Origin: Jiangella anatolica
GTDB lineage: Bacteria > Actinomycetota > Actinomycetes > Jiangellales > Jiangellaceae
Direction: 5' to 3'
DNA: 64,000 nucleotides
Assembly (NCBI RefSeq): GCF_003236295.1
Contig: NZ_POTW01000010.1
Location: 46,182-110,181, forward strand
Shown here: piece by piece, positions 34,182-41,804 of the stretch
How positions within the stretch are numbered: the stretch's first letter is position 1
Layout: each line of letters opens with the position of its first letter
Notes under the pieces: model-generated
What the model saw: only the letters and a program-made list of their open reading frames with translations
The model's database searches: none
Told to the model about the DNA's origin: nothing
Program-made: the position numbers and the translations under genes

Positions 34182-34642
34182 TTGCGGACTCTACTGGATG
34201 AGCCGGACTCAACATCGTTACTGCTCAGCGGCAGCCTAGTTGCGTTAATCGAACACAGATTCGATACTAGGCACTATGGGAACTCGCAGACCTGCTCCGA
34301 ACCCTGATCGGCTCCTCACTGCCTCGCTGAACGCAACCGCCCGGCGACTCGCGTTCGTCGATGCCAACGCCGGCGGATGCCGCGTCGGAGTTACGGGCGC
34401 TAGCCGCTGGCCGGTTCGATCTGCTCGCCGTGGCGGCCGGCGTGCATGTCGGCGGGTGGCTGGCCAATCCCCTACCGCATGGCGAACCGCTGATCGCGGC
34501 AGGGTTCCTCATCCGGGCCGGCGGAGCGGAGATCGGTAACGGCGGCATGGAGCTAGCGATCGAGACGATGAACAAGACTCGCGAGAACTCCCGTGCGGGC
34601 AACAGTCGGTGGAGTGACGTGGGCTAGCCGACGGCCGCCCAT
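34182..34642. other. Weakly coding stretch upstream of toxin-antitoxin operon
   Basis: A frame from ATG 34361 to 34627 would give an 88-residue peptide (RFDLLAVAAGVHVGGWLANPLPH...) without clear ribosome-binding site or recognised domain. It could be the C-terminal remnant of a longer gene, since a hydrophobic, ordered-looking stretch starts abruptly. Otherwise nothing is seen apart from promoters for the flanking genes. Confidence 0.3.
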
Positions 34643-34673
34643 CTGTATGGGATGCGGTATGATGACTGTATGG
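34643..34673 (+). promoter_or_regulatory. Leaderless promoter and direct-repeat operator of the RHH toxin-antitoxin operon
   Basis: TATGAT at 34658-34663 is a consensus -10, and the ATG at 34670 lies exactly where transcription should start, so the mRNA is probably leaderless. CTGTATGG occurs at 34643-34650 and 34666-34673, flanking the -10, one copy including the start codon. This is a likely autorepression site for the ribbon-helix-helix antitoxin. Confidence 0.6.
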
Positions 34674-34888
34674 CGAAAGAGAAGGTTACTGTAGCGATCA
34701 GTTCGTCGTCGCTAGCGCTCTTGGACGCCGACGCGAAGGCGTCGGGCCTGAACCGTTCGGAGTTCGTCGAACGTGCTGTCAGGAACGAGCACTACCGGCG
34801 GCTGCTCGATCAGGTCGAGGGTCCGTCGTGGACGGAGGATGACGAGACGCTGGCTCGTGCCGCGCTGCGGTTGCAGGCCGAGGCGTGA
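34670..34888 (+). CDS. Ribbon-helix-helix antitoxin
   Basis: 72 residues. The N-terminus KVTVAISSSSLALLDADAKA then GLNRSEFVERAVRNEHYRRLL is a CopG/MetJ-type ribbon-helix-helix; the acidic tail (WTEDDETLARAALRLQAEA) should bind the toxin. Start chosen at 34670 because it follows the -10 by 6 nt and begins directly with the RHH strand. It overlaps the next gene by GTGA. Confidence 0.85.
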   Translation: MAKEKVTVAISSSSLALLDADAKASGLNRSEFVERAVRNEHYRRLLDQVEGPSWTEDDETLARAALRLQAEA

Positions 34889-35166
34889 ACCCCGGCGAGC
34901 TGTGGAGCCTGCCTGACGGGACCCTGCGGTTGGTGCTGTCGCACCCTACGTACAACGCGTCAAAGGGGAACATGGTCGTCACGTGCCAGGTCGTCCCTGA
35001 GATGAAGTCGTTCCAGCCGTTCGTGGTCCGGGTCAGTGCCGGCTACGTGCTCGCTGACCGGCTCCTGACGCACCCCCGGCACTGGCTCTCAGACCAGGGT
35101 GGCGAGCTGACCGATTCCGAGATGGTGGCGGTCCGCGAGCACCTGTCGTTCCTGCTCGGAATATGA
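34885..35166 (+). CDS. Probable toxin, MazF/PemK-like
   Basis: 93 residues from GTG 34885. The start PGELWSLPDGTLRLVLSHPTYN has the MazF-like pattern (GE-W ... R-VLVLS...YN), followed by strands TCQVVPEM and FVVRVSAGY. Size, position after an RHH antitoxin and 4-bp overlap support a type II toxin that would cleave RNA. The MazF assignment is tentative because similarity is limited to the N-terminal strand pair. Confidence 0.65.
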   Translation: MNPGELWSLPDGTLRLVLSHPTYNASKGNMVVTCQVVPEMKSFQPFVVRVSAGYVLADRLLTHPRHWLSDQGGELTDSEMVAVREHLSFLLGI

Positions 35167-35192
35167 CTGCACCCACCCGTAAAGGTGACCCC

Positions 35193-35930
35193 ATGACCGG
35201 AGCGACGTACGTGACCGTCGGAAACAAGACGGTAGGAATTCGCGGGTACACGTGGAGGTTGTGGGCTAGCAGGACATCCTTCTACATGACGTCCAAGGTA
35301 CCTAACTCCCTGCATTTGAAGCTCAGCATTCACGGTGATGACCCACGTCCTGAGCACGTAGGCCGGGCAGGTTTCAAGATCGCGGCGGACCGCGAGTCTG
35401 ACCTTCAAGCGGCAATCGCGCGCGGCGACGTGCTGGTGCGCCGTCGCGGTAAATGGCCGATATGGTTTCCTGGCGTTTCCCTAACTGAGGACGCGACCTT
35501 GGTAGCGCGTCTTCGGTGGACTTGGGACGCCTGCACACGAATGGGAGTCGCGCCCTCGCCCGGAGACTTGAAGCATCGTGCCACCGGGTTTGCGGTGCCT
35601 CCGCCCGCGCAGCCCGGTGACGCGGTCGATGTTGACCTCATTGTGTCTAACTCAGCACCTTTTTGGTACAATGGAGCGACACCTGCGATAAGTAGCGCAT
35701 GTGTGGGTCCATTCCAAAACGCCGCAGGGCAATACTTGACCGGAAGCGTTGTTGGGCGACAGGCGAGCCATTATCCACCGCCATCGAATGGGGTCGGCCC
35801 GTTTCCGACTACACGGGACGATACAGCGCGCGCGATAGCTATGTCAGTGGACAAGTTTCTCTGGATCGTTGAGCAGCGCATGTCGCTAACTCGACTGCAA
35901 GAAATAGCAGGCGACTTCTCGGAGACCTAG
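35193..35930 (+). CDS. Unknown protein cotranscribed with the toxin-antitoxin pair
   Basis: 245 residues from ATG 35193, which has AAAGGTG 5 nt upstream. An in-frame ATG at 35163 would overlap the toxin stop (ATGA) and is also possible (255 residues). The sequence is a soluble alpha/beta protein with motifs LHLKLSIHGDDPRPEHVGRAGFKI, DVLVRRRGKWPIWFPGV and WIVEQRMSLTRLQEIAG; no family recognised. Codon use is less GC-biased than the AICE core genes. It may be a third component of the toxin-antitoxin operon or independent cargo. Confidence 0.65.
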   Translation: MTGATYVTVGNKTVGIRGYTWRLWASRTSFYMTSKVPNSLHLKLSIHGDDPRPEHVGRAGFKIAADRESDLQAAIARGDVLVRRRGKWPIWFPGVSLTEDATLVARLRWTWDACTRMGVAPSPGDLKHRATGFAVPPPAQPGDAVDVDLIVSNSAPFWYNGATPAISSACVGPFQNAAGQYLTGSVVGRQASHYPPPSNGVGPFPTTRDDTARAIAMSVDKFLWIVEQRMSLTRLQEIAGDFSET

Positions 35931-35935
35931 ACTGT

Positions 35936-36469
35936 TTACGCTACTTCGCCGTTGATATGGAACAGCAACATTAGTGCGGCCGCAGTGTTGGCGGCAGGAA
36001 TCTCGCCCTTGCGCACGAGTTCGGGAACTTGCGACAGCGGCACCCATTCGCGTCGCGACGATTCGAAGTCGTCCTCTGGATGCCCGACGTACTCTGCACC
36101 TTCGGCCCAGTAGATGTGGTGGCGCGAGTCGGACAGCCCGTTGGCTGGTTCAAGGGTCATCAGGTGGTGGAGTGGACCGGGCCGCCAACCCGTCTCTTCG
36201 AGCGCTTCCCGCGCTGCTGCCTCTTCGAGGGTCTCGCCGTCGTCGACCACACCCGCCGGCAACTCCCAGCCCCACGTGTTCGTGATGAAACGGTGTCGCC
36301 AGAGAAGGAGCGCCGCCCCGTTGGCCACAGCGGCAGTGAGAACCACCGGACGTTGCCTGATGAGGTAGTGATCCAAGTGGCGGCCGTCAGGAAGCTCGAC
36401 GTCGGCAAGGTTCACGGTGAACCAACGGTTCTCGTAGACCGTGTGTTCACCGAGGTTCTTCCACTGCAT
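35936..36469 (-). CDS. NUDIX hydrolase
   Basis: 177 residues. The Nudix box is complete (G...E...REALEETGW, about residues 73-95), preceded by LIRQRPVVLTAAV and WELPAGVVDDGE. It hydrolyses nucleoside diphosphates linked to another moiety. NUDIX genes recur in AICEs; the pSAM2 immunity factor Pif has a Nudix motif, so a role in element immunity or regulation is possible but inferred. Cotranscribed with the HTH-TPR gene, 26 bp downstream of it. Confidence 0.9.
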   Translation of the reverse strand: MQWKNLGEHTVYENRWFTVNLADVELPDGRHLDHYLIRQRPVVLTAAVANGAALLLWRHRFITNTWGWELPAGVVDDGETLEEAAAREALEETGWRPGPLHHLMTLEPANGLSDSRHHIYWAEGAEYVGHPEDDFESSRREWVPLSQVPELVRKGEIPAANTAAALMLLFHINGEVA

Positions 36470-36495
36470 GGTGCGTAGCCTTCCGTGGACCGGTT

Positions 36496-37836
36496 TCAGG
36501 TGAGCAGGTCGAGCGTTCGGTCAAGTCGTTCAATGGCGTCGCGGGTGGCTGCCGACTGGTGAGTAGCCAATGCGTGGCGCAGCTTGCGGAACCGCTGCAC
36601 GAGGCGGCCGGACTCCATGCCCTGGGCGTGGTCGAGCATATCGAGTACCAAGCCCGCAGCTCGGTCGGCCTCGCCTGCCCGGAGTGCCAAGGTGGCGGCG
36701 GTGGCAAGTCTGTTCACGCGGCCCCGCGCGTGCGTCGGAGCGTCGAGTGAAGCCGCTACTAGGTCGGCCGCTGGCCGTAGGTCGCCAAGGCTGATCAGGG
36801 CCTCAGTCATCTGCGCTTCGATCAGGCCAGGTTGCACGTAGCTTGTCTCCGCCGGCTCACTGCCAATGTCGATGCGAGCGGCAGCGCGCTCTGCTTCGTG
36901 CATGGCCAGGCGCGCCGCTGCTGCGTCACCGATGATGGCAAAGCCCTTGGCTTGCATCACGTGCAGATCGGCGTTGAGCGCTGGAGAGACGGCCGCGCCG
37001 GCGGTGCGAAGGGCAGCTTGCGAGAACGCTATGGCCTGACGCGGGTCACCAAGTGCCAACGACTGGTTGACCAACAGGGCCAGCACATATCCGCCGAACG
37101 CGCGGTCCCCTGACGACTTCGCGAGCCGCAGTGCCTGGTGAAAGTACCTCTGTGCGACGCCGTGGAATTCCGCGTCATAGGCGCTGATGCCTGCTATGGC
37201 AGTCAGGCCGCCGACGGCGCGGTGCAGCTCTCTGCCAACCGCATCTGTGAACGTCCCGTAGAGCATCGGCGTGGTCTGCTGGCTCAGGAAGCCCGCCACT
37301 CGAACATGCGTCGCGAGGCCGCCTGCGCTGCGGTACATGTGCTCGTAGTGTTGCCTTGCGTCGTGGAGCGTGCGGACGTCGTTGACCCCGACGTGACGCT
37401 CACCGTGCCCCGACAAGTCAACGTCGCCGGGCGGGTTCTCCCACTCCCATACCGGCCGCACCGCGTCCATGCCAGTGACTATGGGTGACGACAGCAGCTC
37501 GGGTCGCCGCATGTGGTCTGCGCGCCACATCGACGTTGCGCGGTTGACGAAGGTAGGCAGTGGCACCGGGGCCGATGGGTCGGTCTCCGACGTGTCGAGT
37601 CCGATGTCTGCCAGCGTGAGGGGCCGCCCGAGCTGCGCGCCTAGAACCTCGCATATCAGGTCCGGGACCGGGCCTCTTGGCCGTTGACCACGGAGCCAAC
37701 GAGCGACGGCGGTGTGGTCGTACCGGAAAACGCGGCCATGTCGCGAGGCTGCTTGGTTGACTCGGACCGCCAGTCCTTGCCTGGACATCCCGGCCTCTGA
37801 GAGCAACGCGTCCAGCAGCGAGTTCGGCCCTGCCAC
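36496..37836 (-). CDS. HTH regulator with TPR-like domain (AICE type)
   Basis: 446 residues from GTG 37836. N-terminal helix-turn-helix (LLDALLSEAGMSRQGLAVRVN ... YDHTAVARWLRGQRPRG, residues 5-55), then a long alpha-helical TPR-like region (FHGVAQRYFHQALRLAKSSGD, YVLALLVNQSLALGDPRQAI). Proteins of this form with a NUDIX neighbour are common in streptomycete AICEs. It probably senses a cell signal and controls element genes. Confidence 0.85.
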   Translation of the reverse strand: MAGPNSLLDALLSEAGMSRQGLAVRVNQAASRHGRVFRYDHTAVARWLRGQRPRGPVPDLICEVLGAQLGRPLTLADIGLDTSETDPSAPVPLPTFVNRATSMWRADHMRRPELLSSPIVTGMDAVRPVWEWENPPGDVDLSGHGERHVGVNDVRTLHDARQHYEHMYRSAGGLATHVRVAGFLSQQTTPMLYGTFTDAVGRELHRAVGGLTAIAGISAYDAEFHGVAQRYFHQALRLAKSSGDRAFGGYVLALLVNQSLALGDPRQAIAFSQAALRTAGAAVSPALNADLHVMQAKGFAIIGDAAAARLAMHEAERAAARIDIGSEPAETSYVQPGLIEAQMTEALISLGDLRPAADLVAASLDAPTHARGRVNRLATAATLALRAGEADRAAGLVLDMLDHAQGMESGRLVQRFRKLRHALATHQSAATRDAIERLDRTLDLLT

Positions 37837-37996
37837 CGTCTCACTCCCTCTCGCTGGTACTGACCGTGCTTACTCAGAGTAACGAGCACGCATTCACACC
37901 CCGTGTGAACCGAGTGCACGAAGGGCAGGTGCGCACGCTCTCCCGCTGGAGTTGCCGCCCGCCTTGACTGGTCGGCATGAGGTTGACAGCAGTGGG

Positions 37997-38326
37997 TTAT
38001 TCACCCCGGTCGGATTCGAGTGCCTGGACGCGGCGCTCCAAATCCGCGAGGCGCTGCTCGACGGTGCCGACGCGGGTCGTCGACTGCGGCTGCGGCTCGG
38101 CGACGAAGATGCCCCGACCCTGGCTGGTGATTAGGACGCCTTCGCTACCCAGGAGCTGCACGGCCTTTTGGGCCGTCATGAGCGCTACGCCATACCTGCT
38201 TGCGAGCTCACGCCCGGACTCCACTCGCTGCCCCGGCTTCAACGCACCGGATGCGATGGCCGACCTCAGGTCGTCAGCGATCTGCACGTACGACGGTCGG
38301 GGGTCGTCGTCACTGATCTTCGCCAC
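37997..38326 (-). CDS. GntR family repressor, KorSA-like
   Basis: 109 residues from GTG 38326. A winged helix (PSYVQIADDLRSAIASGALKPGQRV, ELASRYGVALMTAQKAVQLL, GRGIFVAE) is followed only by a short coiled-coil tail (TVEQRLADLERRVQALESD), so no ligand domain. It lies divergent from the Pra-like gene as korSA does from pra in pSAM2, where KorSA represses pra. Two palindromes lie between the genes. Confidence 0.87.
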   Translation of the reverse strand: MAKISDDDPRPSYVQIADDLRSAIASGALKPGQRVESGRELASRYGVALMTAQKAVQLLGSEGVLITSQGRGIFVAEPQPQSTTRVGTVEQRLADLERRVQALESDRGE

Positions 38327-38349
38327 GAAGACCAGCGTACTCCGGAACG

Positions 38350-38418
38350 TAGGTCAATGTAGATCGACCTAGTCTGATCTATTGACCGACCCATACTGAC
38401 CTAGTACAGTCTAGGTCA
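38350..38418. promoter_or_regulatory. Operators and promoter controlling the AICE activator operon
   Basis: TAGGTC (38350-38355) is inverted as GACCTA (38366-38371), and TGACCTA (38397-38403) as TAGGTCA (38412-38418). TTGACC at 38383-38388 and TACAGT at 38405-38410 are 16 bp apart and form a promoter for the Pra-like operon; the second palindrome covers its -10. This fits repression by the adjacent GntR protein. Confidence 0.72.
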
Positions 38419-38463
38419 ATGTCAGGTCCGGTTAGCGGGCCGCAACAAGGAAGGAGAGCCGAG

Positions 38464-38883
38464 ATGGCTCTGCAGGGACGTATCCCGGTCACCCACGACA
38501 TGGTGTTCCCGCACGGCGCGATGGTGCGTGGTGAGGTCACCCAGGTCGACGACTTCGACCAGTCCACGAAGGACAACCGGGTTCAGGAGATCGACAAGGT
38601 CACCAAGCTCCGGGTGTGGCAGGTCCGCGTGGATGACCTTGATCCGGAGGCGCGGAAGGGTCAGGACACGATCACGGTCAAGATCCTGGCCGATGTGTGC
38701 CCGTCGCTGCCGGACACCATCCCCGGTCTGCCGTTCCGTCCGGTCGAGTTCACCGGCATGACGGTGACGCCGTACGTGGATGAGCGGGGCACTCGACGGA
38801 GTATCGCGTACAGCTTCCGCGCCACCGGCGTGCAGGCCCCGTCCAAGGGTGCCCGCAAGTCCGGCGAGAACCAGGCCGCGTGA
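38464..38883 (+). CDS. Pra-like replication/integration/excision activator
   Basis: 139 residues; AAGGAGAG before ATG 38464. The sequence (MVFPHGAMVRGEVTQVDDFD, LRVWQVRVDDLDPEARKGQ, VKILADVCPSLPD, RPVEFTGMTVTPYVDERG) resembles the small proteins annotated as plasmid replication, integration and excision activators in AICEs. In pSAM2, Pra switches on rep, xis and int. It is the first gene of the long element operon running to int. Confidence 0.72.
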   Translation: MALQGRIPVTHDMVFPHGAMVRGEVTQVDDFDQSTKDNRVQEIDKVTKLRVWQVRVDDLDPEARKGQDTITVKILADVCPSLPDTIPGLPFRPVEFTGMTVTPYVDERGTRRSIAYSFRATGVQAPSKGARKSGENQAA

Positions 38884-39113
38884 TCACCGTGTCCGCCTTC
38901 GATATCAGCGTCGTCGCAGACGCCTCGATGCCGGTCACGACTGACGCGTTCCCGAACTGCGCGGCTGGTCCGTTCGTCACCGTGGTGGTGGCGGGCAGGG
39001 ATGCGCGGGTGGCGTTCCTGGTGCACGACCTGGCTGTGCTGGACGCGTTCGCCGCCGTGATCCCGGAGGCTCGCGCCAACCTGGTTGCGGCGCTGTCCAA
39101 GGTGGCCGCGTGA
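38880..39113 (+). CDS. Small AICE protein, unknown
   Basis: 77 residues from GTG 38880, overlapping the Pra-like stop by 4 bp and overlapping the next gene. An alpha/beta mini-domain (PFVTVVVAGRDARVAFLVHDLAVLDAFAAVIPEAR). No family named; such short genes occupy the spd region of AICEs. Confidence 0.65.
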   Translation: MITVSAFDISVVADASMPVTTDAFPNCAAGPFVTVVVAGRDARVAFLVHDLAVLDAFAAVIPEARANLVAALSKVAA

Positions 39114-39352
39114 TGGCCGGGGTTCTCGCCCCGTCCGGTGGTGTCTTGTACGTCGATGACGCCGTGTCGGTCGACCCGCTCGACTGCGGCGTCACCTTCG
39201 ACGGTATCGACGGTGGCCCGGTCCAGCTCGTCACGCTCGATCCGGGCGTGCTGTACCGGATCGCCGCGTGCGCGATGGTCGCCGCCGACACCCTGACGAC
39301 GAAGCTCGCCGCCCAGGCCGCGAGCACCACGAGGGCTGCCGCCCCTCGATGA
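39110..39352 (+). CDS. Small AICE protein, unknown
   Basis: 80 residues from GTG 39110 (or ATG 39113). Strand-rich N-terminus (GVLYVDDAVSVDPLDCGVTFDGID) and helical C-terminus (IAACAMVAADTLTTKLAAQ). Overlap with the previous gene implies coupled translation. Function unknown; probably spread or transfer related by position. Confidence 0.6.
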   Translation: MMAGVLAPSGGVLYVDDAVSVDPLDCGVTFDGIDGGPVQLVTLDPGVLYRIAACAMVAADTLTTKLAAQAASTTRAAAPR

Positions 39353-39434
39353 GCACCGCCCGGGACCGGACTGGCTCCTACACCTTCGGTCCCGGGCGGC
39401 TTCCATCTCCAACCCCTAGAAGGAGGGGAGAGGC

Positions 39435-39554
39435 ATGTTCAACCGTACCGCCCGCGCGACCTCGTGGGCGCTCCCACTGCTGCTCGCCGCGCTGCTGGTC
39501 CTGACCGGCGTCGTCGGCACGACTGCCACCGCTCTTGGGCTGTGGTCCCGGTGA
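39435..39554 (+). CDS. 39-residue membrane peptide (Spd-like)
   Basis: ATG 39435 preceded by AGGAGGGGAG. A single membrane helix (ALPLLLAALLVLTGVVGTTA) with a basic N-terminus (MFNRTARA). Small hydrophobic proteins of this sort in streptomycete elements belong to the spread (Spd) functions that pass DNA through septal walls. It overlaps the next gene by GTGA. Confidence 0.65.
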   Translation: MFNRTARATSWALPLLLAALLVLTGVVGTTATALGLWSR

Positions 39555-39742
39555 ACGGCGACCCGGTCCTGTTCGCGGCCATGTCCACAGCTACCGGGCC
39601 GACCTACGGATTCGCCTGCCCGTCGTGCGGTCTGCACCAGGCCGCCCAGCCCGACAGCCCATGCCCGCGTTGCGAGAAGGCTGTCAAGCCGTCACGGCGT
39701 CGTGCGGTGAAGTCCCGGCCCGCCCGGGCCAAGGGGGCGTGA
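39551..39742 (+). CDS. Small zinc-ribbon protein
   Basis: 63 residues from GTG 39551 (or 53 from ATG 39581). CPSCG and CPRCE, 13 residues apart, form a zinc ribbon, followed by a basic tail (KPSRRRAVKSRPARAK). Likely to bind nucleic acid or act as a zinc-stabilised adaptor. First of three Cys-pair mini-proteins in a row. Confidence 0.65.
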   Translation: MNGDPVLFAAMSTATGPTYGFACPSCGLHQAAQPDSPCPRCEKAVKPSRRRAVKSRPARAKGA

Positions 39743-39745
39743 GCC

Positions 39746-39895
39746 GTGAGCTACCGCATCTTGTGCTGCGACTCCTGTCCCGCCTCGACCGTCGACACCG
39801 GGTCGGCCGGTGACTGGTTCGTCTTCAACGACTCCGGGGACGTGGGTGGCAATGCCCGCTGCCCGGAGTGTCTGCCCGACCAGTCCGACCCGTGA
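39746..39895 (+). CDS. 49-residue Cys-pair (zinc-ribbon-like) protein
   Basis: GTG 39746 starts 3 bp after the previous stop. CCDSCPAS and ARCPECLPD give two C-x2-C pairs with DWFVFNDSG between them. Acidic, unlike the basic preceding ribbon. Function unknown. Confidence 0.6.
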   Translation: MSYRILCCDSCPASTVDTGSAGDWFVFNDSGDVGGNARCPECLPDQSDP

Positions 39896-39937
39896 CGCTG
39901 CCCGACCCGTCCCGGCTCTGACCCGAGGGACGCCCCG

Positions 39938-40099
39938 ATGACTCGCTCGTTCGTGCGTCACCTGCCCGGTGACTACGCCTGTGACGTGTGCGGCCGGACC
40001 GGCTGCGATCCGCTCTGGCAGCACATCGTCACGGCCTTCTTCTACTGCGACGACTGCCGTCGCGGCTTCAATCCCGATGACCTCGTGAGGGTGGTGTAA
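39938..40099 (+). CDS. 53-residue Cys-pair (zinc-ribbon-like) protein
   Basis: ATG 39938. CDVCGRTGC and YCDDCRRGF supply Cys pairs around LWQHIVTAFF. It ends 5 bp before the TraB-like gene, so it belongs to the transfer operon. Function unknown. Confidence 0.6.
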   Translation: MTRSFVRHLPGDYACDVCGRTGCDPLWQHIVTAFFYCDDCRRGFNPDDLVRVV

Positions 40100-40104
40100 C
40101 CCCG

Positions 40105-41640
40105 ATGCCCGCTCCGACCACTTCGCCGATCACTCCGTCCCAGGCGGCCACGTTCGCCAAGGGCCTGCGGGATCCCGACTCTTTCCCCCGCCAGCTCGCC
40201 AGGATGGCCCTGCTGCTGATCGCCTGGCCGCTGGTGCTGGTGTGGAAGTTCCCGATCCTCGTCGCCGCCCTGGTCGTCGCCGCTGGCGCGGTCTATGCGG
40301 CGAGCTACCTGGTAGCGGACTGGACCCTAGTCGCGGCCGCGACAGTGGCGCCCGTCGTGCTGCTCGCGGCCTGGCGCACGGCGCATCGCTCGTCGTTCGC
40401 GCCGGTCGGTGCCTGGCTGCTCGGCTGTGTCCGCTGCGGGCTGCTGTACCGGTGGCGGTGGCGTCACCACGCGATCGCCTGCGGGCTGGGCATGCGCGAC
40501 AAGGACGGCGAGGTCATCACCCCGCGCCTGGTGCGGGTGCTGTCCAAGCCCGGGCGCGACGAACTTAAGGTGCGGATGCTGCCCGGCCAGACCCCGGACC
40601 TGTACCTGACCCGGGTGGTCCCGTTGGCGCACGCGTTCCGCATCGCCAGCTCGCACCCCGAGTACATCGACCGGGTTACCGCGACCTGCACGAAGTCCGG
40701 CATGGTCACCATCACCTTCCCCCGGGCGGACCCGCTGCGCCACTACGTGCCACCGTTCCGGCATCCGCCGGCCGAACGGCTCGACCTGTCCGCACTGCCC
40801 GTGGCGCGCCTGGATTCCACGATGGACGCCTACCGGCTGCCGCTGCTGTACACGCACGTCCTGGTCGCGGGTGCGACCGGCTCCGGCAAAGGCTCGGTGC
40901 TGTGGTCCATCGTCAACGCGCTCGCGCCGGGCATCCCGGTCGGGCTGGTGCGGCTCTACGGCATCGACCCCAAGGGCGGCATGGAACTCGCTCTTGGCCG
41001 GTCGCTGTTCCACCGCTTGGCCTACGATACCGGTGACGACCGGACCGGGGAGGAACGCGCCGCCGACCTCGTCCGCGTGATGGAAGACCTGGCCGACGTG
41101 TCCGCCGCCAGGGCCGCCCGGTACGCGGGGAAGCTGCGCAAATTCGCTCCCTCGCCGGACGAGCCGTACATCGTGCTGGTCATCGACGAGCTGGCGTACC
41201 TGACGAAGTACATGCCCTTCCCCGCGCTCAAGAAGACGTTCAGTCAGGCGATGGCCACCGTCCTGACCCAGGGCCGCGCCGTCGGCGTCACCATCGTGGG
41301 CCTCCTGCAGGACCCGCGCAAGGAGACCGTGCCGGAACGGTCGCTGTTCCCGGTCAAGATCGGGCTTCGGCTCGACAGCGCGTCGGAGTCCCGGATGATC
41401 CTCGGCGACGCCGGCTACGAGCGGGGCGGCCACTGCGAAGCCATCCCCACGGGTCTGCCCGGCGTCGGCTATGTCCTCATCGACGGCGACCCCACCCCGC
41501 GCCGTGTGCGGTTCTCCTACCTCTCCGACGACGACGTCCGCGCCCTGGCCTGGACCAACCCGACACCACCACCGGCACCCCCGGCCGCCGCGCTGGTCGC
41601 TGTCCCCGACAACGATGACCGTGCGGCGGTGGCGGCATGA
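40105..41640 (+). CDS. FtsK/SpoIIIE-type conjugative DNA translocase, TraB/TraSA-like
   Basis: 511 residues. Membrane helices near the N-terminus (MALLLIAWPLVLVWKFPILVAALVVAAGAVYAA, TLVAAATVAPVVLLAAW) precede the motor domain with Walker A GATGSGKGS (about residue 256) and Walker B VLVIDELAYL. A Pro/Ala-rich tail follows the conserved QDPRKETV and RSLFPVKIGLRL. In streptomycetes one such hexameric pump moves double-stranded DNA between mycelia. A tail winged-helix (gamma) domain is not obvious. Overlaps the next small gene by ATGA. Confidence 0.93.
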   Translation: MPAPTTSPITPSQAATFAKGLRDPDSFPRQLARMALLLIAWPLVLVWKFPILVAALVVAAGAVYAASYLVADWTLVAAATVAPVVLLAAWRTAHRSSFAPVGAWLLGCVRCGLLYRWRWRHHAIACGLGMRDKDGEVITPRLVRVLSKPGRDELKVRMLPGQTPDLYLTRVVPLAHAFRIASSHPEYIDRVTATCTKSGMVTITFPRADPLRHYVPPFRHPPAERLDLSALPVARLDSTMDAYRLPLLYTHVLVAGATGSGKGSVLWSIVNALAPGIPVGLVRLYGIDPKGGMELALGRSLFHRLAYDTGDDRTGEERAADLVRVMEDLADVSAARAARYAGKLRKFAPSPDEPYIVLVIDELAYLTKYMPFPALKKTFSQAMATVLTQGRAVGVTIVGLLQDPRKETVPERSLFPVKIGLRLDSASESRMILGDAGYERGGHCEAIPTGLPGVGYVLIDGDPTPRRVRFSYLSDDDVRALAWTNPTPPPAPPAAALVAVPDNDDRAAVAA

Positions 41641-41804
41641 TCCGCATCCGCATCTACGGCACCCGCGCCGCCTGCCGCGACCTGGCCGACCTGCTGTCAG
41701 ACCTGCTCGAAGTTACCGAGACGGCAGAGAAGGAGTACCGCCCCGCCTACGGCTCGCACCCGGCGGAGTGGGTCGTCACGATCCGCGCTCGGAGCCGGTC
41801 GTGA
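41637..41804 (+). CDS. 55-residue unknown protein between traB-like and rep
   Basis: ATG 41637 overlaps the translocase stop; its own stop overlaps the rep GTG at 41801. Sequence MIRIRIYGTRAACRDLADLL...EYRPAYGSHPAEWVVTIRARS: a small strand-helix-strand protein with no known family. The chain of 4-bp overlaps argues that it is translated. Confidence 0.65.
   Translation: MIRIRIYGTRAACRDLADLLSDLLEVTETAEKEYRPAYGSHPAEWVVTIRARSRS

Noticed and set aside
34361..34627. Possible 88-codon gene in the AICE
   Set aside because: No ribosome-binding site or recognisable domain; kept only as a remark in the intergenic entry.
39110..39352. Treating the overlapping small AICE genes as artefacts
   Set aside because: Consecutive 4-bp stop/start overlaps in one direction and a consistent codon bias support real genes, so they were retained.
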